Source: Cyanoderma ruficeps | Lineage: Eukaryota; Chordata; Aves; Passeriformes; Timaliidae | Length of the DNA: 64,000 nucleotides | Reading direction: 5' to 3' | NCBI GenBank assembly: GCA_008694505.1 | Contig: VZDJ01007747.1 | Location: forward strand, 33,635,129-33,699,128 | In this document: positions 36,929 through 50,500 of the stretch, in pieces | How positions within the stretch are numbered: position 1 is the stretch's first letter | How the letters are laid out: the number at the start of each line of letters is the position of its first letter | Translations under genes and position numbers: made by a program | The notes under the pieces: model-generated | Told to the model about the DNA's origin: nothing | What the model saw: only the letters and a program-made list of their open reading frames with translations | The model's database searches: none

Positions 36929-39007
36929 GGAAGAAGGATAAAGAGCATTCTGTACACGCACATGATGTACCTTACAGTATTATCCTAAATATTTACAGAG
37001 AATGAAGGATGCATGTTTCTACACTGCACTATAAGTGTCACGTTGCTGGTCATGCAACCAGTGTAGAGCTATTCCTCCAGCATGGCTCACCTGGAAGGAG
37101 ATTCCATCTCAACTTGATGCAACAGCTGTAGTAGCTAACAGAAATTTATGTCTGTAAACTCACAACCCTTAACTCTATCAGAACAATATTAACAGAAAAA
37201 AGTGCACAGAGACATACAGAAGTTAAAGCACTTGTCAACTGGGATGCAGGAGTAGAAGCTGCAGGTGACAGAAATGTGCCACTGAAGAAGTAAAACAGCT
37301 TAGCTGATGAATGTAGAGGTTGAATACCAGTAGGAAAGAATGCACACACATAAATATGGGACTGAAACCTCCGAATGTCATAAAATTCATTTGTATGCAG
37401 TAATTATTCCTTAAATGTGCACTTCAGCTGAAGACTTTGTGGTATACCTTACAAGATTTAAAGTAAAATCCATATCAACTGATGCATAAAACTGCAAACA
37501 GAAAGAAAGTTTTGAGAGCAAACATTAAAAGTTTGTGGTGGTGATAAAGAGTTTTAGTACTTATTGATTTTCCACATTGCTTTTCCAGTTAATGTGACAG
37601 TCATTTGAGTCAAGCCAGATGTAAACGAGATACTGCAGGGACTGTACAGAGTCCACTAAGAATAAAATTATATAAACTCTCAGCAGCAAAGAAGCTCCAA
37701 GACCGATGTCCTTGCAACCCTGTGAATCATTTAAATTAGCCCCACATCTCAAATCAATCAGGACACGAATGTCTATGACAACTTTTGTGCTTGTAACAGC
37801 AGTGTCACAGCTTTGACATATATTGACTTAAACATAGTAACTGAACTAAAACAAACCTTTCCACAGCCAAATACAGATCAGAGCTACTCTGAAGTTACTC
37901 TTGGTTGTTCCAAAGGTCCCATGTGCCCTAGTTAGTCTTAACCTTTAGAAAGCACATGCAAGGGAGAGTTTAGCAGAATCGGGAAGCTAACCTGTGATCC
38001 TGTGGTATCTTTATTTGTTTTCTTTTAGACAAAGCAGTGCCTACTATAGATTTTGTTTTTCTCTTACTTTCCTTCAAAACTGTGGTAGTGAAATATCTGC
38101 TAAAGCATGATTTTCTTGATAGGGCCATAACTTCTTAAGGACAACCCACAATGCTATTATAATTAAAATCGGACTGTGGAAGCCTTCTGATCTTTTCTTG
38201 CTAGTCAGCAACTTTCCATATTGAGTTGCCAGAGCCAGAAAGGCAACCACTTAAGTAAGAGGAGGGGGTCACTTGGTTAAATTAAAACATCATAAAGGCT
38301 GGTCAAGGAGCAATCAGTAATTGCTACTCTGCTTTCTCTGTTACTTTGTGTTCTTTGATTTTACATGTTTGACCTATTCAAATTGTAAATTCATTCATGG
38401 CAGCAGCTATTCCTTAATAAAATGCACAGTTTCATTAAAGGATCCACACTGAATCACTAGAAATGTATTTCTTTAATAAATATTATTGTAGAAATACGGT
38501 AGCTACAGAGAAATAGTCATGGATACCTGTAGTGAGATATATCTGAACACTTCTTTCTTATAATGTTATTGCTTCTTATTTCTAAGACTGCTATTTAGTA
38601 AGTGTTTAAACAACTCAAGATGACCTTACTGCTTTGACACTAAATCACAGGAAAGAGGTTCTAGTGTCAAAATATTAATAAGAAATGCCAAGAAGTCTAT
38701 GGATATGTCATTGTAAAATACAGCCGTCAGCTCCTGTTAGAGAAACATCAGTTTTACATTTATTTCAACAAGTAGTAAACAGTCCTGACAAGTGAAATGT
38801 TTCTTGTGTTTCATCCCTTGGAGGATTTAGAGGAAGACAAACGCTGCTGTTTCTGAAGGGTTCAAATGCAGGTCATGGTGCCACCAGGAGGGGAGGGGTG
38901 TTCAGCAGAGGGAGCACACTGCCCTGCTGTGCTTCCCACTCTGGGGCAGGTCTCCATGACTCTGCTCAGACAAGCTAACTCTAGTCCCATTCCTCTCCCA
39001 CCTGCAG

Positions 39008-39147
39008 CCCTCGGGACAGGTGCCCCTCAAATGCCCGAATAAACAGAAGAGAGTGTTACAGCTGCAGGCAGCCATCATCACCTACAACAAGCCACATGAC
39101 TATCCCTGCTTGAAGTTTGCCATCAGAGCATCTTTGTGTTCTATAGG
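39008..39147 (+). CDS. Candidate internal coding exon of unknown gene
   Basis: A 140-base segment is bordered by a strong acceptor (pyrimidine-rich TCCTCTCCCACCTGCAG ending at 39007) and a near-consensus donor (GG then GTAAGTAG from 39148). Only one of its three plus-strand frames is open throughout, reading from the first base: it starts PSGQVPLKCPNKQKR, continues VLQLQAAIITYNKPHDY and ends CLKFAIRASLCSIG. I do not recognise a family or domain. The length is not a multiple of three, so splicing would shift phase. The surrounding 38.86-39.15 kb is GC-richer than its neighbours, as exons often are. No partner exon was found in the window. It may be a real exon between large introns, a lncRNA exon or a chance splice pair. 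Confidence 0.3.
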
Positions 39148-41539
39148 GTAAGTAGTTTGTGACTCCTCAGAGGCTGTTCTCTCACAGAGCTGCAAACAGA
39201 ATTTTGTACATGACACAAATACAAATATAAGAATCTTCTCTACTCATGGGAGGGTTTTTTGTTTGTTTCTAGATAGAAGTTCCAGTAATGCCTTTTTGTA
39301 TTAATTTTGTTTAGATAAAATCAGATTTCAAGAGGGTGTGAAATCCTTGATGGAAAAGAAATACTTAAATAAAATATTCATGAACATTACAATGAATAAA
39401 TTAAAACTTAACCTTTAAAGGCTACCATTAGGTTGGTTGGATCTACTTAGGTCAGCAGGAAGGTTAAATTTTAAAGGCTATTCATACCTTAGTTTGGTGC
39501 TTTGGTCAGTGAACCAGTGCCCTGCTAAAGGGTGTTGAGGATGAGGTCACAGTTTACAACTCATATTATAATAATTTATTTTGAAATTTAAAGTAGTAAT
39601 GGTCCTAGTTTTTTAAAATCCATTTTACCACTTGATGGCATGATTCTAATTATACTGAGTCATTCTCTAGAAGATGTCCTATTACTCTTAGTTTAAATTC
39701 ATAACTGAATGAAGCTACATTCATAGCTAAATCATTCTAAATGTGTCTGGCTGAACACATTTGCACCTCTGTTGGAGGCAGCAGCCTAAGCCTAACATTT
39801 CCACTGATGTCTAAGCAGAACAGGTAGTGCTGCAGGAAGACAGAAACAACATCCCTACAGATGTTCAGTCTACTGAACTAGTACTCTCCCTCCTCTTTGA
39901 ACTACTTCTGACTTTGGGGCAGGCCTAGTTCTTTTTGGTTTTTATTTCTCTGAGCCTGTATTAACTAATATTTTTCTGTTTTTTTTCTTCAAATTAAGAC
40001 ATGCTCTTTTGATTGTAACTTCCCTTTCCCGACTGTAAATCCAACATTTATAGTTCAAGATTATGCAGTACACAAGTCTAAATTGCATATAAACATGAAC
40101 TACTCTTTCTGGTCAGACATCATGCCCAGTAGTGGTAAAAGTAGCTCTAGAATTTTTTGACAGTCAAAGGATGTTTGTGCAGACAGGATGACATCAACTC
40201 AAGTTCTCTTTCCTTTTTTTCTCATCAAATACAAACCTCTTGGGTCAGGTAATGTTGACACAATCAAGAATTTTAATACTATATAGAATTGTGGCATTCA
40301 TAATAACATTTGTTATAAAGAAAATTACTGTATGTTCAGATTTCTAGGTATTTGCTTTTCTTTGTGAATAACATTAAAGGAACAGAGATATCAGATGTTC
40401 TGAGCGTTCTCTGCAAATGCTCAGGAATACATATTTGTTTTTTCTTCTTTGTTTACAAAATGCCTGCAGAAATGTAACAAAATTTTCAGATTTGCATATG
40501 TACAAAACTTTTTTCTCCTTGTAGTCATGAAGTTTTCAAGGAGTTTTTTGAGTTTAACTGTAATTCATTCAATACTCTATTTAGTGAATTTTGACTGCTG
40601 CATATGTACAGACAAATCCCTAGAAGCTTTTTTTGTTTTTCTTGGAAACACAGCTGCATGGAACTACAGAAATTTATATTGTTCTGTCTAAAAAATCAAA
40701 CTTGAAAAATACTTTTACAGAGAGAAAACCAATTTTGCTGAAAAGCGTATTCAGAAATTAGTCCAATTTTTCAAGTAGAAATTTGGAAAAAAGTAACAGC
40801 TCCATGCCTCCTATTATATGTTTCAAACAGGTAAGGCATTTAACATAGATACAGATAATGAAGCCATATAAGAAACAAGAATACAGATGTGTAATTATAA
40901 AGTTTGCCCATTGACATGGCTGTCTGTATAAGACCTTAAAACACCACATAATACCAGGGGAAAACTTAGAGATATCAAATATAATTGTGACAAAGGAACC
41001 AAATTTAAATCTCGATTTCTGGTAAAAATGTTGGTGACAAGTCCAATCATAACATTATGACTGAAATTCATAAGCCTCCCACAAGAGCATGGCAAGAAAA
41101 CAGTATTTCTGCTACAGAAATAAGTGGCCATTTTAGTTTTCACTTATATCCTTTGGCTGTACTTCATTATCTGACACTACTTTAGAAAATATTTAATAAA
41201 CCTTTTGTTTTTAAACTTGTAACCTAGATGCTGCCTCTGGTTTGTAGTTTTTTTCAATTGCACACAACTCTGAGCATGTTGGTAAGCAGTGATGTTTGCA
41301 GGTCTTCCTTGCAGTTTTATTTGCTTGTCTACTATGCTAGCAAATTGTTGAAAGAAAAACCACCTTAGTTTCAGATGCACAGAAAATGAGTCTTCTTTCT
41401 ACACAGCTGCCTGTCATCAACACGGTTCTGTCACTGTGAACTCAAATTATTTCTGTTAACTTATCCAGGAGAGCTGATGAATTTGGATCTCCGTCATGGA
41501 AGTTATGTTTTTTTAGAATAGGCCTTAAGCTCTTAGAGC
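39148..41539. other. Unique AT-rich sequence, no gene seen
   Basis: No exon or named repeat is recognised between the candidate exon and the CR1 copy. Confidence 0.55.
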
Positions 41540-42640
41540 AAGCCATGGAGCAGCACCACAGAGCAGCTGAGGAGGAAGGGCAGCTCTGGGAATCCTGTGG
41601 TCCAGTCCCTGGCTAAAAGCAAGGTCAGCAAGAGCTGGTTGCTCGGAGATGTTTCCAGTCACGTTTTGAATATCTCCATAACAGCACAACTTGTCCAACT
41701 GCCCTTACAATAAAAAGGTGCTTTGGTATCTTTAAAAAGACTTTCCTGTGTTTCAGTTTGTGCCCTCTGCTTCTTGTCCCTGGACAGCACTCAGAACCAT
41801 CTGTTTCCCTTTTCTTTACTCTCCTTTTCAGTGGTTTTTATGCATGGACAAGGTCTCTGTGAGCCTTCTTATCTCTGTGCTGAACAGTATCATCTCTCTG
41901 GGGCTCTCCTTGTATGAATGGTGTTTCACTCCTTTAACCATCTTTGTGGCCCTCCATTGGACTCACTCCAGCAAGTCCATTTTCTTGTACAAAGCTCCAG
42001 GTGCCAGGAGTGGCCTCAGCAATGTGGAAAGAGGACCATTGTCAATTCCTTTGACCTGCTGGTAGCTCTGCTCTTACCACGGCCCAACATACAGCTGGCC
42101 ATCTTTGCTGCAAAGGCACATTGCTGGCTCACAGTCAAACATTTTGCTCACCAGAACACGCAAGTCCTTCTCTGACAGCATTTCTGCCCCCGTGAAGGCT
42201 GGTGCCTGTGGTTGTTCTTCCCCTGCTGAGTTCCCTGAGGTTCCTCTCTGCCCATTCCCCCAGCTCAAGGTGCCTGTGGATGGCAGCACACTCCAGTGGT
42301 GTATCAGCCCCTGCTCCTGTTCTGCACCACCAGCATACTGGCCGAGTTTGCTGTCCCAAACTCTGTCCCAGAGTCCATGTCATTTATGATGCTGAACAGT
42401 ATCAGCAGCAGTATTGTCCCCTGGAGCCCAGCACAGGGGATTGGCCTCCAGCAGGAAGTCACATTGCTGATCACAAACCACTGGGCTGGCTCTTCAATCT
42501 GTTTTAAATCTACCTCACTGTCCACTTAACTCTTATGTACCTCATTTACCTGCTGTGTACTTTGTCACCTTTTCAATGAAATTATGATGTCAGAAAGTGT
42601 CCAAAGTCTCCCTTTTTATTTCATTTTTAAGTTGTCTTGC
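41540..42640 (-). mobile_element. Large decayed CR1 LINE fragment (part of ORF2 and 3' region)
   Basis: Read on the minus strand, this about 1.1-kb piece covers the second half of the CR1 reverse-transcriptase protein. At the right end a frame (42525-42304) keeps SWRP, a decayed VPQGSVLGP-type region and INDMDSGTE. The next part keeps LECAAIHRHLELGEWAERNL and then EKDLRVLVSK. The plus-strand text still matches CR1 phrases such as CTGTGTTTCAGTTTGTGCCC and CATTGCTGGCTCA. Frameshifts and stops split it into short frames, and the acidic pair of the reverse-transcriptase active site is not preserved. Both ends are truncated and the borders approximate. It is clearly older than the CR1 tails at 22.3 and 47.1 kb. 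Confidence 0.88.
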
Positions 42641-45156
42641 CAAGGAGCCCCTTCAACATATCCATGAAGTTTTTAATCCCTTTTTCTTATTGAGTCCCTT
42701 ATTCTTATTTTTCAAAGAGAAAAATTTTGAGAAGTTTTCTGAATATCTTCCTTATTTTGAGGAAACATATGACATTTTAAAGTTTGACATTTAGAGAAAT
42801 ATGGTGTGCTTAGATCAGCATGCTCTTTAATTTCAATGTTTCAGCTAGTTTGTCAGCAATAAGAATTTTGAATTAGTGTTTAAAAAAATATTCTGGCAGG
42901 CCTACGGTTTTGGGGTTTTTTTTTCAAATATTTTATTCATGAGATTTTTTAAGATTTTTAACACTCTTGATTTGTACTGTATTTTTCTAAAAATCAAGAA
43001 AATTGCAGAGATGGTAAAAGAATGTGTTCAGCTCATGTAGATGTCTATGACAGCCTTTGTCTTCCCAGAAACCCAGATATAATCTATCATGTGTATGATT
43101 ACATAAAGGATTACCATTCTGCATTCATTCTTCTCATCTTCTTTGGAAGCTGTGCTGTGTACTCAGCTTATACAATCCAATTAAAATGCCTTCATGCTTT
43201 AAAGTACCAGTACTCATAATATGTAAAAGAGTAGTTCATTACTGAAAAATCACATCACAAAATTTCTAAGTTAGCTGTAATTTCTTACTCCAGTTGAAGA
43301 ATTTTAATACAAAAGAATATAACTCAGAAAGAAATAATTGCATTTTGTTGTTGATGAATATAACTGATGAAATCCTGGACCCACTAAATTTAAGAGGGAA
43401 CTTCTTGAGCAGAGCCAGGATATTCTCCAATACATCTGATATTGTCTTTCACATGCATTCTAAAGAGTCAATTATGTCCTTGCTTCATATTAGCATTTTG
43501 GCAGTGTCAGGAAGCCTCAGTGAAAACTACATTCTGATAGGTATGACTCTTTCATGTGTCTTATTAGTCTTACAGATGTCACTCCACAGGCGGCAAGAGG
43601 ATCACAGCTGCCTTGTAGAGTTATATATTAGGACAGAATCAGCTCCTTTCTCCCTTTTTGATTATGAAATTGAGTTAAAGGCTCAAACTGTAAAGTAAAC
43701 CCCTTTTTTAAAATGACATGCTGGCTTTCTTCCTTTCAGGGCAGCTGCACCAGGTTCAAAAGCTTCTTTCAGGAGATGTTCTAGCTTTTTCTGGGACTGC
43801 CAGTTTTCACACTGGATTTTGCTTCTGAATTGAGCACAGGTACACAGATCCACCCATGAAGGTGAGAGATGTGCCAGGGAAAACAGGAAAGCAATTTTTT
43901 TGCTTTAAAGTTCTTCATTGCTATTGCTAAAGTTCTTCTTGCTATTTTCAAATTTGATAGTTTAATATAAACTACAATTTCTGAATAACTTTAAAAATTA
44001 CTTTTACCAGATTTCTACATAGAAACTCTCTAAGGAACCTAAAAAAACCCCAACCCCAGTGTCCTCTTTCAGTGCCTGAAGATGTAAGCTAAAGGCATGC
44101 AAAATTGAAGAATGGCTTCTGCTTCTGTATATGAGGAGCACAGAGCTCCCAGGTGAGTGACAGAACCTGCAGTCTGTTCCCAAGACCAATGCTACTGCAG
44201 CTGTTGGGGTATCTGTGAGCCTAGAACCAAAAACCATGCAATCAGACTTCTCCAAGTGCTGTGAAATTCTTCATCTGGAGATAGGCAATCTCACCCTAAA
44301 ATCTAACCTTATTTTTATTAGACAGTTACAATGCTATATGCAGCCAAAGAGAATTTGGTGATTTCACAGTGTGATAACGAAAGAAGTCTCCCAAACCACT
44401 ACTGTGATTAACATCACTTTTCTCAGCAAAATAACTCCTTGTAAGCTTTTGAGTGAAACTCAGAACCAGGTGTCCTGGACTTTCAGGTTCTTGATTTTGT
44501 TCACTGAATGGTCCCATTATAAAAAAAAAAAAAACAACCAGCCTTTACTTGCTATTCTTTAAATAAGGTCATGTTAATAGCTGACATTTAAGTATGGTGA
44601 AAAGGAAATTTAATATGGAATCAATATTCCTGAATAATCTTGTGCCCAGACATGCTTTTGTCACGGGAATGAACTTCATGTCTTCTCAGGCTTTTACTTC
44701 CTCCTTAAGCAATGTGATTGCAAGGTTTGTGATCATTGGCCTGGAGTTTGGATAATTAGTTGTCAAATCTTAGGTAATATCCCACTCCTTATAAAACCCT
44801 CTGTTAAACATGAGCAGATGAGAATATTAAATCACTGTTAACTTTCCCAAGTGGAACCTAAGTGTGTACTATTCTATATGTAGGTAGTGATGTTCTCTCT
44901 TTGATTCAGCTCTGTGCTCTTTGCAGACAGTACTTCCACCCATCTGCATCATGTGCATTGTAAAGGCGATACCAACAACAAAGAACACAACATTTCTCCT
45001 CTAAATTCTACTTAGTCTTACCCACATTAAAGACTCTTTTCAAGCAAATAAAATACAGCTTCAGAGCACAGAAATTTTATTTGTAATACATGAAGTCGAT
45101 ATTCGTGGTTTTTGTGTCCAAACCACAGAACAGGCCTATCACACCTGTGTCACTAA
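42641..45156. other. Unique sequence, no gene seen
   Basis: No confident repeat or exon is recognised. Open frames such as 43294-43698 (134 codons) have no recognisable domain. A 14-base A run stands at about 44522. Confidence 0.5.
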
Positions 45157-45427
45157 TCATAGAATCTCAGAGTGGTTTGGCTGACAAGGGACCTTAAAAT
45201 CATCGAGTTCCAAGCCCCCAGCCATGGGTAGGAATGGCTCTTACTAGATCAGGTTGATCAAAGCTCCATCCAGTCTTGAACACTTCCAGGGAGGGACATC
45301 CATAGCTTATCTGGGCAACCTATTCCTATGTCTCACCACATCCACAATAAATTCTTCCTATTATCTATTGTAAATCTTTCATTTCTTATTTTAAACACAC
45401 TTTCCCTCATCCTGTGATTAGTAATAC
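45157..45427 (-). mobile_element. CR1 LINE fragment, 3' end
   Basis: The plus strand shows a CR1 3' end in reverse. It carries ATCATAGAATCTCAGAGTGG, then AAGGGACCTTAAAATCATC, AACACTTCCAGGGAGGG, CTGGGCAACCTATTCC and AAATTCTTCCTATTATCTA. The element therefore lies on the minus strand with its tail at 45157. Many substitutions suggest an old insertion. Only about 270 bp remain and it cannot code for a working protein. Confidence 0.88.
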
Positions 45428-47099
45428 CACAGGGCAAAAATCAGCATAAGGTTTTACCACTTGAGAGCTGGTTGTACCCATTTGGTGAGTGTGATAAGAA
45501 AGTGAAACACAGCACTTAATCAGGTGATCTGACCAGGGTATCTTACTGGTGCACTTCCTGAATCAGTTGAAGACCATGCTACCTCATGGGAATGGAAGCA
45601 AAATGGAAAAGTTAGGATTATTCAAAACAGTTTGAGGTTATGCTAATTTATTCTACACGTTCTTTTCTATGGATAGCTACTTCTTGAAGGGAGTTGCTTG
45701 ACACATTTTTCCTTCTTAGATTTCAAGTCAGTACAAGTAGGTGTGCAGAAACAGAAGACGAGTCCCCCAATGAACCAAAAATTCTTGCTCCAGTACACTA
45801 ACAGTACAAAGTTGCTAACACAGCAGAACTCCAGGAAATCCATTCATTAACCTTAGACTGCATATGTAGTCTGCTAAATGTTAAATCATCTTCAGGCAGT
45901 CTGAAAGGAAATTGCAGTGTTATTCTTTAGGTTGCAGCTCACCTTGCTTGACTTTTCTGTATAAAACAGAATAAACAGGATAAGTCTTTAAACGCTTCTG
46001 AGTGCTTTAGACAACTTTGTTAGACTCTTATGGACCTTTATTCACTTTCCATCATGGGCCCTTGTCAAAACTGACAGAAACTACTTAGAGAGCCAAGTTT
46101 TTCTCGTACATCTCTAAATTACTCACCATGCCAAAGGTTTTTATTAAATTAATTAGAATTGCATAAAGGTCAAGATTTTCTCTTGACAGCATTGATTTGT
46201 GAAGCAGTGAAAAGTACTTCAAGTCTTTCAGCAGGCTTTCAAGCTTGCTTTGAGCCCACAGTTTTGATCCATATGAACTATGAAATGTCACAATAGTCAC
46301 TTGAGGAAAATCAGCAGAAAGATTTTGCCCAACATAATTAGCATAAGCATGCTCTTTGAGTTGGTGTATAGTGAAATCTGTAACTACTTAATAAAAATGA
46401 AGAGTTATAAATGTGACCAGAGTGAGATGGAAATCATAAGGCACATTATTTCATTAAATAGCAGAACCAAGAAGGTTATTCTTTTTTTAAGAGTAACTTT
46501 TTCTCATTCACAGAGATTTAATTTTAAATTCAGGAGTTTTTTTCATAACAAGGGGCTGCTGTCTATTACGTATACCATGGACTATATTTTAGAGATTTGA
46601 TTAGTAGCCTTTACTTACCTTTCCTTTTCCTAGCTGCACCAATTTTCAGAAGTAATATGGATTGTTCACTATTTTCACCTTCTTTGGGAGAGGCCAAAAG
46701 GTTTGGGTAGGTTTGAAGGAAAGCAAAACTGCTTAAAAATTTGCCTGCAGCTGATTTGTCATGCATATATAACCTAGGGAGTACCATTATAAAATTTCAA
46801 CATATGTAATATGACATATCAATTCCAAACTATAGAAATTATTATATTCTTATCTATATAGTATATATATATATATTATATATACTTTAGAGGAAAGGAA
46901 TGTGAGCACCATGATAATAATTTCTTATGCAAAGGTGTGGAGAACTTCAGATTAAGGACAAATAAATTGGTCTAAAAATCAAGTAATTGGATAAATTGAA
47001 TGGTTGTCTTTAAACATACATATAATTCTGTTGAGTTGGAGGGTATCTGAGAAATCTATGGAAGATGCAAAAAATTATTGAGTCATCCAAAGAGAAGCA
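45428..47099. other. Unique AT-rich sequence between two CR1 copies
   Basis: No exon is recognised. The segment contains the (TA)n tract at 46852. Confidence 0.55.
46852..46886. repeat. (TA)n-rich microsatellite
   Basis: TA units with small interruptions. It is likely to be length-variable between individuals. Confidence 0.85.
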
Positions 47100-47562
47100 G
47101 GGAGAGTGGTGCTACATCCTCTTTTGACGTAGAGTACCTGTCCTATGAGGAATGGCTAGGAGAATTGAGGTTGTTCAACCTGGAGAAGGGAAGGCTTCAA
47201 GGAGACCAAATTGTGGCCTTCCAGTACCTAAAGAGGGCTACAAGAAAGATGGAGAGAGACTTTTTACAAGGCTATGTAGTGATAGAAAAGGGGGGAATGC
47301 TTTCAAACTAAAAGGGACACATTTTGTTTAGATATTAAGAAGAAATTATTTACTGTGAGGGTGGTGAGGCACTGGCACAGGTTGCCCAGAGAAATTATGG
47401 ATGTCCCATTCCTGGAAGTGTTTAGGCCAGGTTGGATGGAGCTTTGAGCAATCTGGTCCAGTGGAAGGTGTCCCTGCCCACAGCAGGTGTCTTGGAACCT
47501 GATGATCTTTATGGTCCCCTCCAACCCCAAATCATAAGATTTTGATTTTATTATGTTTCTAT
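47100..47562 (+). mobile_element. CR1 LINE fragment, 3' end with ORF2 C-terminus
   Basis: A 5'-truncated CR1 in plus orientation. The frame at 47078-47311 keeps the end of the reverse-transcriptase protein, with YLSYEEWLGELRLFNLEKG and IVAFQYLKRATRK, before it stops. The downstream sequence holds the CR1 tail: GAGGGTGGTGAGGCACTGGC, GGAAGGTGTCCCTGCCCA and a final degenerate octamer region near 47535-47562. This is the best-preserved CR1 in the window, but it is only about 460 bp long and inactive. Confidence 0.92.
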
Positions 47563-50500
47563 GGAAGTAGAGACTGAATTTTGGTCTGTGCTACCAGTGA
47601 GATATAGCTCAAAGGACTGAGCTGAAACTTGAGTGATAGTTTCTCTTCTGCAATTTCTGTTCTTTGTGGTTTGCATGGAGTGACTTAATCAGCTCAGGCC
47701 CAGTAGATGACAGGAAATGGTGCTTCATTTCCATCTGATCATGTGCTATATAATATGCATAAAAAAGGCTGAAGCCTCAAACCATACTTATTGGTCTGAG
47801 CCTCACGGACCCCTCAGGGGGCCTATGAAGATGTCATGCCCTCAGCCACATTTCTTGAGTGTTTGAAGAATTATCCTTTTATAGCTAGGGGACTTGGTAT
47901 GTGAAAGTGCTCTATAAGGTATTACTTATGAGCAGTCTTGTATGAACTAAATTTGCAATCTGTTCTTTTAAACCATCAAATTCATTTTGATGCAATTTAA
48001 AACTTATGTAGTATTTCAGTCATGAAGGATTTTATTTCAATAAAAGTAATAAGGGAGCTTCAAGGGTTATGATCAGTACTGGATAACCACATCCTTAGGG
48101 AATTAGAACCATTTAGATACTTTTTTCTGTACAATTAAAATATGACACCATGGGATTAAATGTTAGGACATACACCACAAGTAATGACTTCATGCCTTAT
48201 TAGGTGCAAATAAATGTTAACAGGACAAGAAAGATAACAGGCCAAATTAACTCTTGGGGCACGTGGGACATGGATCTGTTCAATTCTGCACATTTTCTGT
48301 GCCTGATATGCCATGACAGTATTCAGCCAAGTATGCTTTTATGGCTGTGGTATTTATGGTCCATACCGATTATGCTCTAGATGTATATTACACCGTAATT
48401 CAAGAAGATTCAGCTCACAGACTGAAGATTCAGCTCACAAACCAAAGATTCATCTGGTGCTGACAACACTATCTTGCTTGGCCTTGTTTTCACAGGAGTC
48501 AGCTGAGCAGCACAGTCAGGGCTAATAGTCCATTTACTGTGGGTATGAGTCTCAGCATCAGATGTACCTGTCTCTTAAAGGCCCAGTGGCAACAAGTTAA
48601 ATCCACTACAATTAGAGCTGCAGCATTTCATTTTAGTCACCTTTCTTTCTAGCAGCAATCAGTCTTGCAACTCCTTCTAAGGAAAGGACAGAACTAAAAC
48701 TGCATCAAGTATCACTGAGTGTCAAACCGCCTAATTACCTGGTAGTAAGGGCTGAGAAGACACTCTGATCCTGCTAAGGCAGCTCAGCTCCAAAGCCTGG
48801 GCTGAGCTGGGAGGACACAATGAGCCATCAGCATTCAGAAACTTGCTCTTAAAATCTGTGTTTGCCTGAACCTTACAATGATGGCAGTGGCTGCAGGGCT
48901 GCACTCTTCTCCTCCTCCTCTGCTTTAAACAATGCACATGATATCCTCATATGGCAAGGGTGATGGGGGTTGTCCTCTGCTCTCGAAAGTGTTTAAACTC
49001 ACAAAGGACCCCAAATATTTCTTGGTCTATTCTGTGAATGAGTATATTTCAACACTCAAGTTGACAGTTCTATTGTTGCATGGAAATGAAACACCATTTG
49101 CCCTCCTCTACAGGGCTTGAGCTGCTTAAATTACTCCACGCAGACCACAAAGTACAGAAATTGCAGAAGAGAAGCTACCACTCAAATTTCAACTTAGTCC
49201 TTTGGGTTACACAGTCAAGGAAGCTGATCAGGACTCATTTTCTGAATTGGCTGATAAGAGGAAAGCACAGCCAAATGCACAGAGCTATATCCTCTGCTCT
49301 CTAAGCTGTATATGCTCCTGACTTGTGCTGTCTCCTTGATCCAGCCACGAGCAAGGGCATGCCAGTGCCTGAGCCATTCCTGCTTGCTGGGGTTGACATC
49401 CCTCAGACCATGTGTGGGAGAGTGCAGGGAATTTTCTTGTCACTAGAAATGAAGTCAGCTCTGGTTTGAAGCTCACTTGCAAAACAAGCAAGAAAAACAA
49501 AACTTTTAAGAGTGAACTCTGGCTGATGTAATTGAAATTATGGAAATTATTTAAGTAGAAGGAAAATAATGAACTTTGCTAGAATATTTGAGGGCATCAA
49601 CCGTAAGTCATAATGGTCTCCTTGAGGTAAAAAAGAAACACCAGGAGACCTTTTAAGACCCCAGTGTTCCAGCTTTTCTGTTTCAGTGAAGATGCTATGA
49701 GAGCATGATGCAAATGGAGCCCTGAAGAGCCCAGCCAGCAGCAAGCCTCCCTTCCCCTCCACCCACCCCCCACCTCCTGGCAGGCACATTGCCCCTTGGT
49801 GTTAATTGTAGTACACCAACTCCTGACAGCCTTTTAATAGGCAAGGCAGGAGGAAGAAGGCATTTTTGTTATAGGTCTTTACAAAGTACTAAAAGTACTA
49901 AAAGGCAAATTTAAAATGCTTATTACACTCGAGTAGTTCCACTCTACTTAAATACCAGCTCCAGGTTTACTTCATTATCCTCTTACCAGTAATTAAGCTA
50001 CCTAGAGACAATCAGCAAACAATAAAAATCTGTGGTGGAGGAAATTGGTTTAGACTACAAAGAACTGAATGAAATTATTGTATAAAATAGAGGTAAACAA
50101 TGGTGTAAAAAAGATATTTAGCTATTTCTAGATAAATACATCCTGAGAGCCATAATATTTCCTCTACATGAAATATATAAACTGAGGATTTAGAGAAGTC
50201 CCTACTGATTCTCCTCAATGAAGTTTATTAGGTAAATATTCATTCCCCTAATGTCTGATCCATAGGCTGGTGATTTTCCTAGATTTTCAGCTGTTCAAAT
50301 CCAAAGGCTAAAGGCAGTGCTTAAATGAAGTCCTCTGTTTTCCATCCCATTGACTGAAGAATACAAAGACATAAATATATGGAAGATGGAGGTTTCTCCT
50401 ACCCTGAGCTGTAACCAGTGTTGAAATCAGGTCATCCTGGAACCGACGCCAAGGGTTTAGCTAGGCAGCGTCTCCACTCTCTATTTTCCATCTCCTGATC

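Larger units (their letters stand above)
22588..39007. other. Long repeat-poor stretch, no confident gene
   Basis: More than 16 kb without any transposable element I can name. There are only short tandem duplications, low-complexity tracts and possible regulatory-site clusters, listed separately. Open frames reach 131 codons (27856-28251, minus strand) without recognisable domains. It could be intronic or intergenic, and diverged ancient repeats could be missed by eye. Confidence 0.55.

Noticed and set aside
42900..42930. G/T-rich run considered as a retroposon tail
   Set aside because: Short, with no recognisable body on either side.
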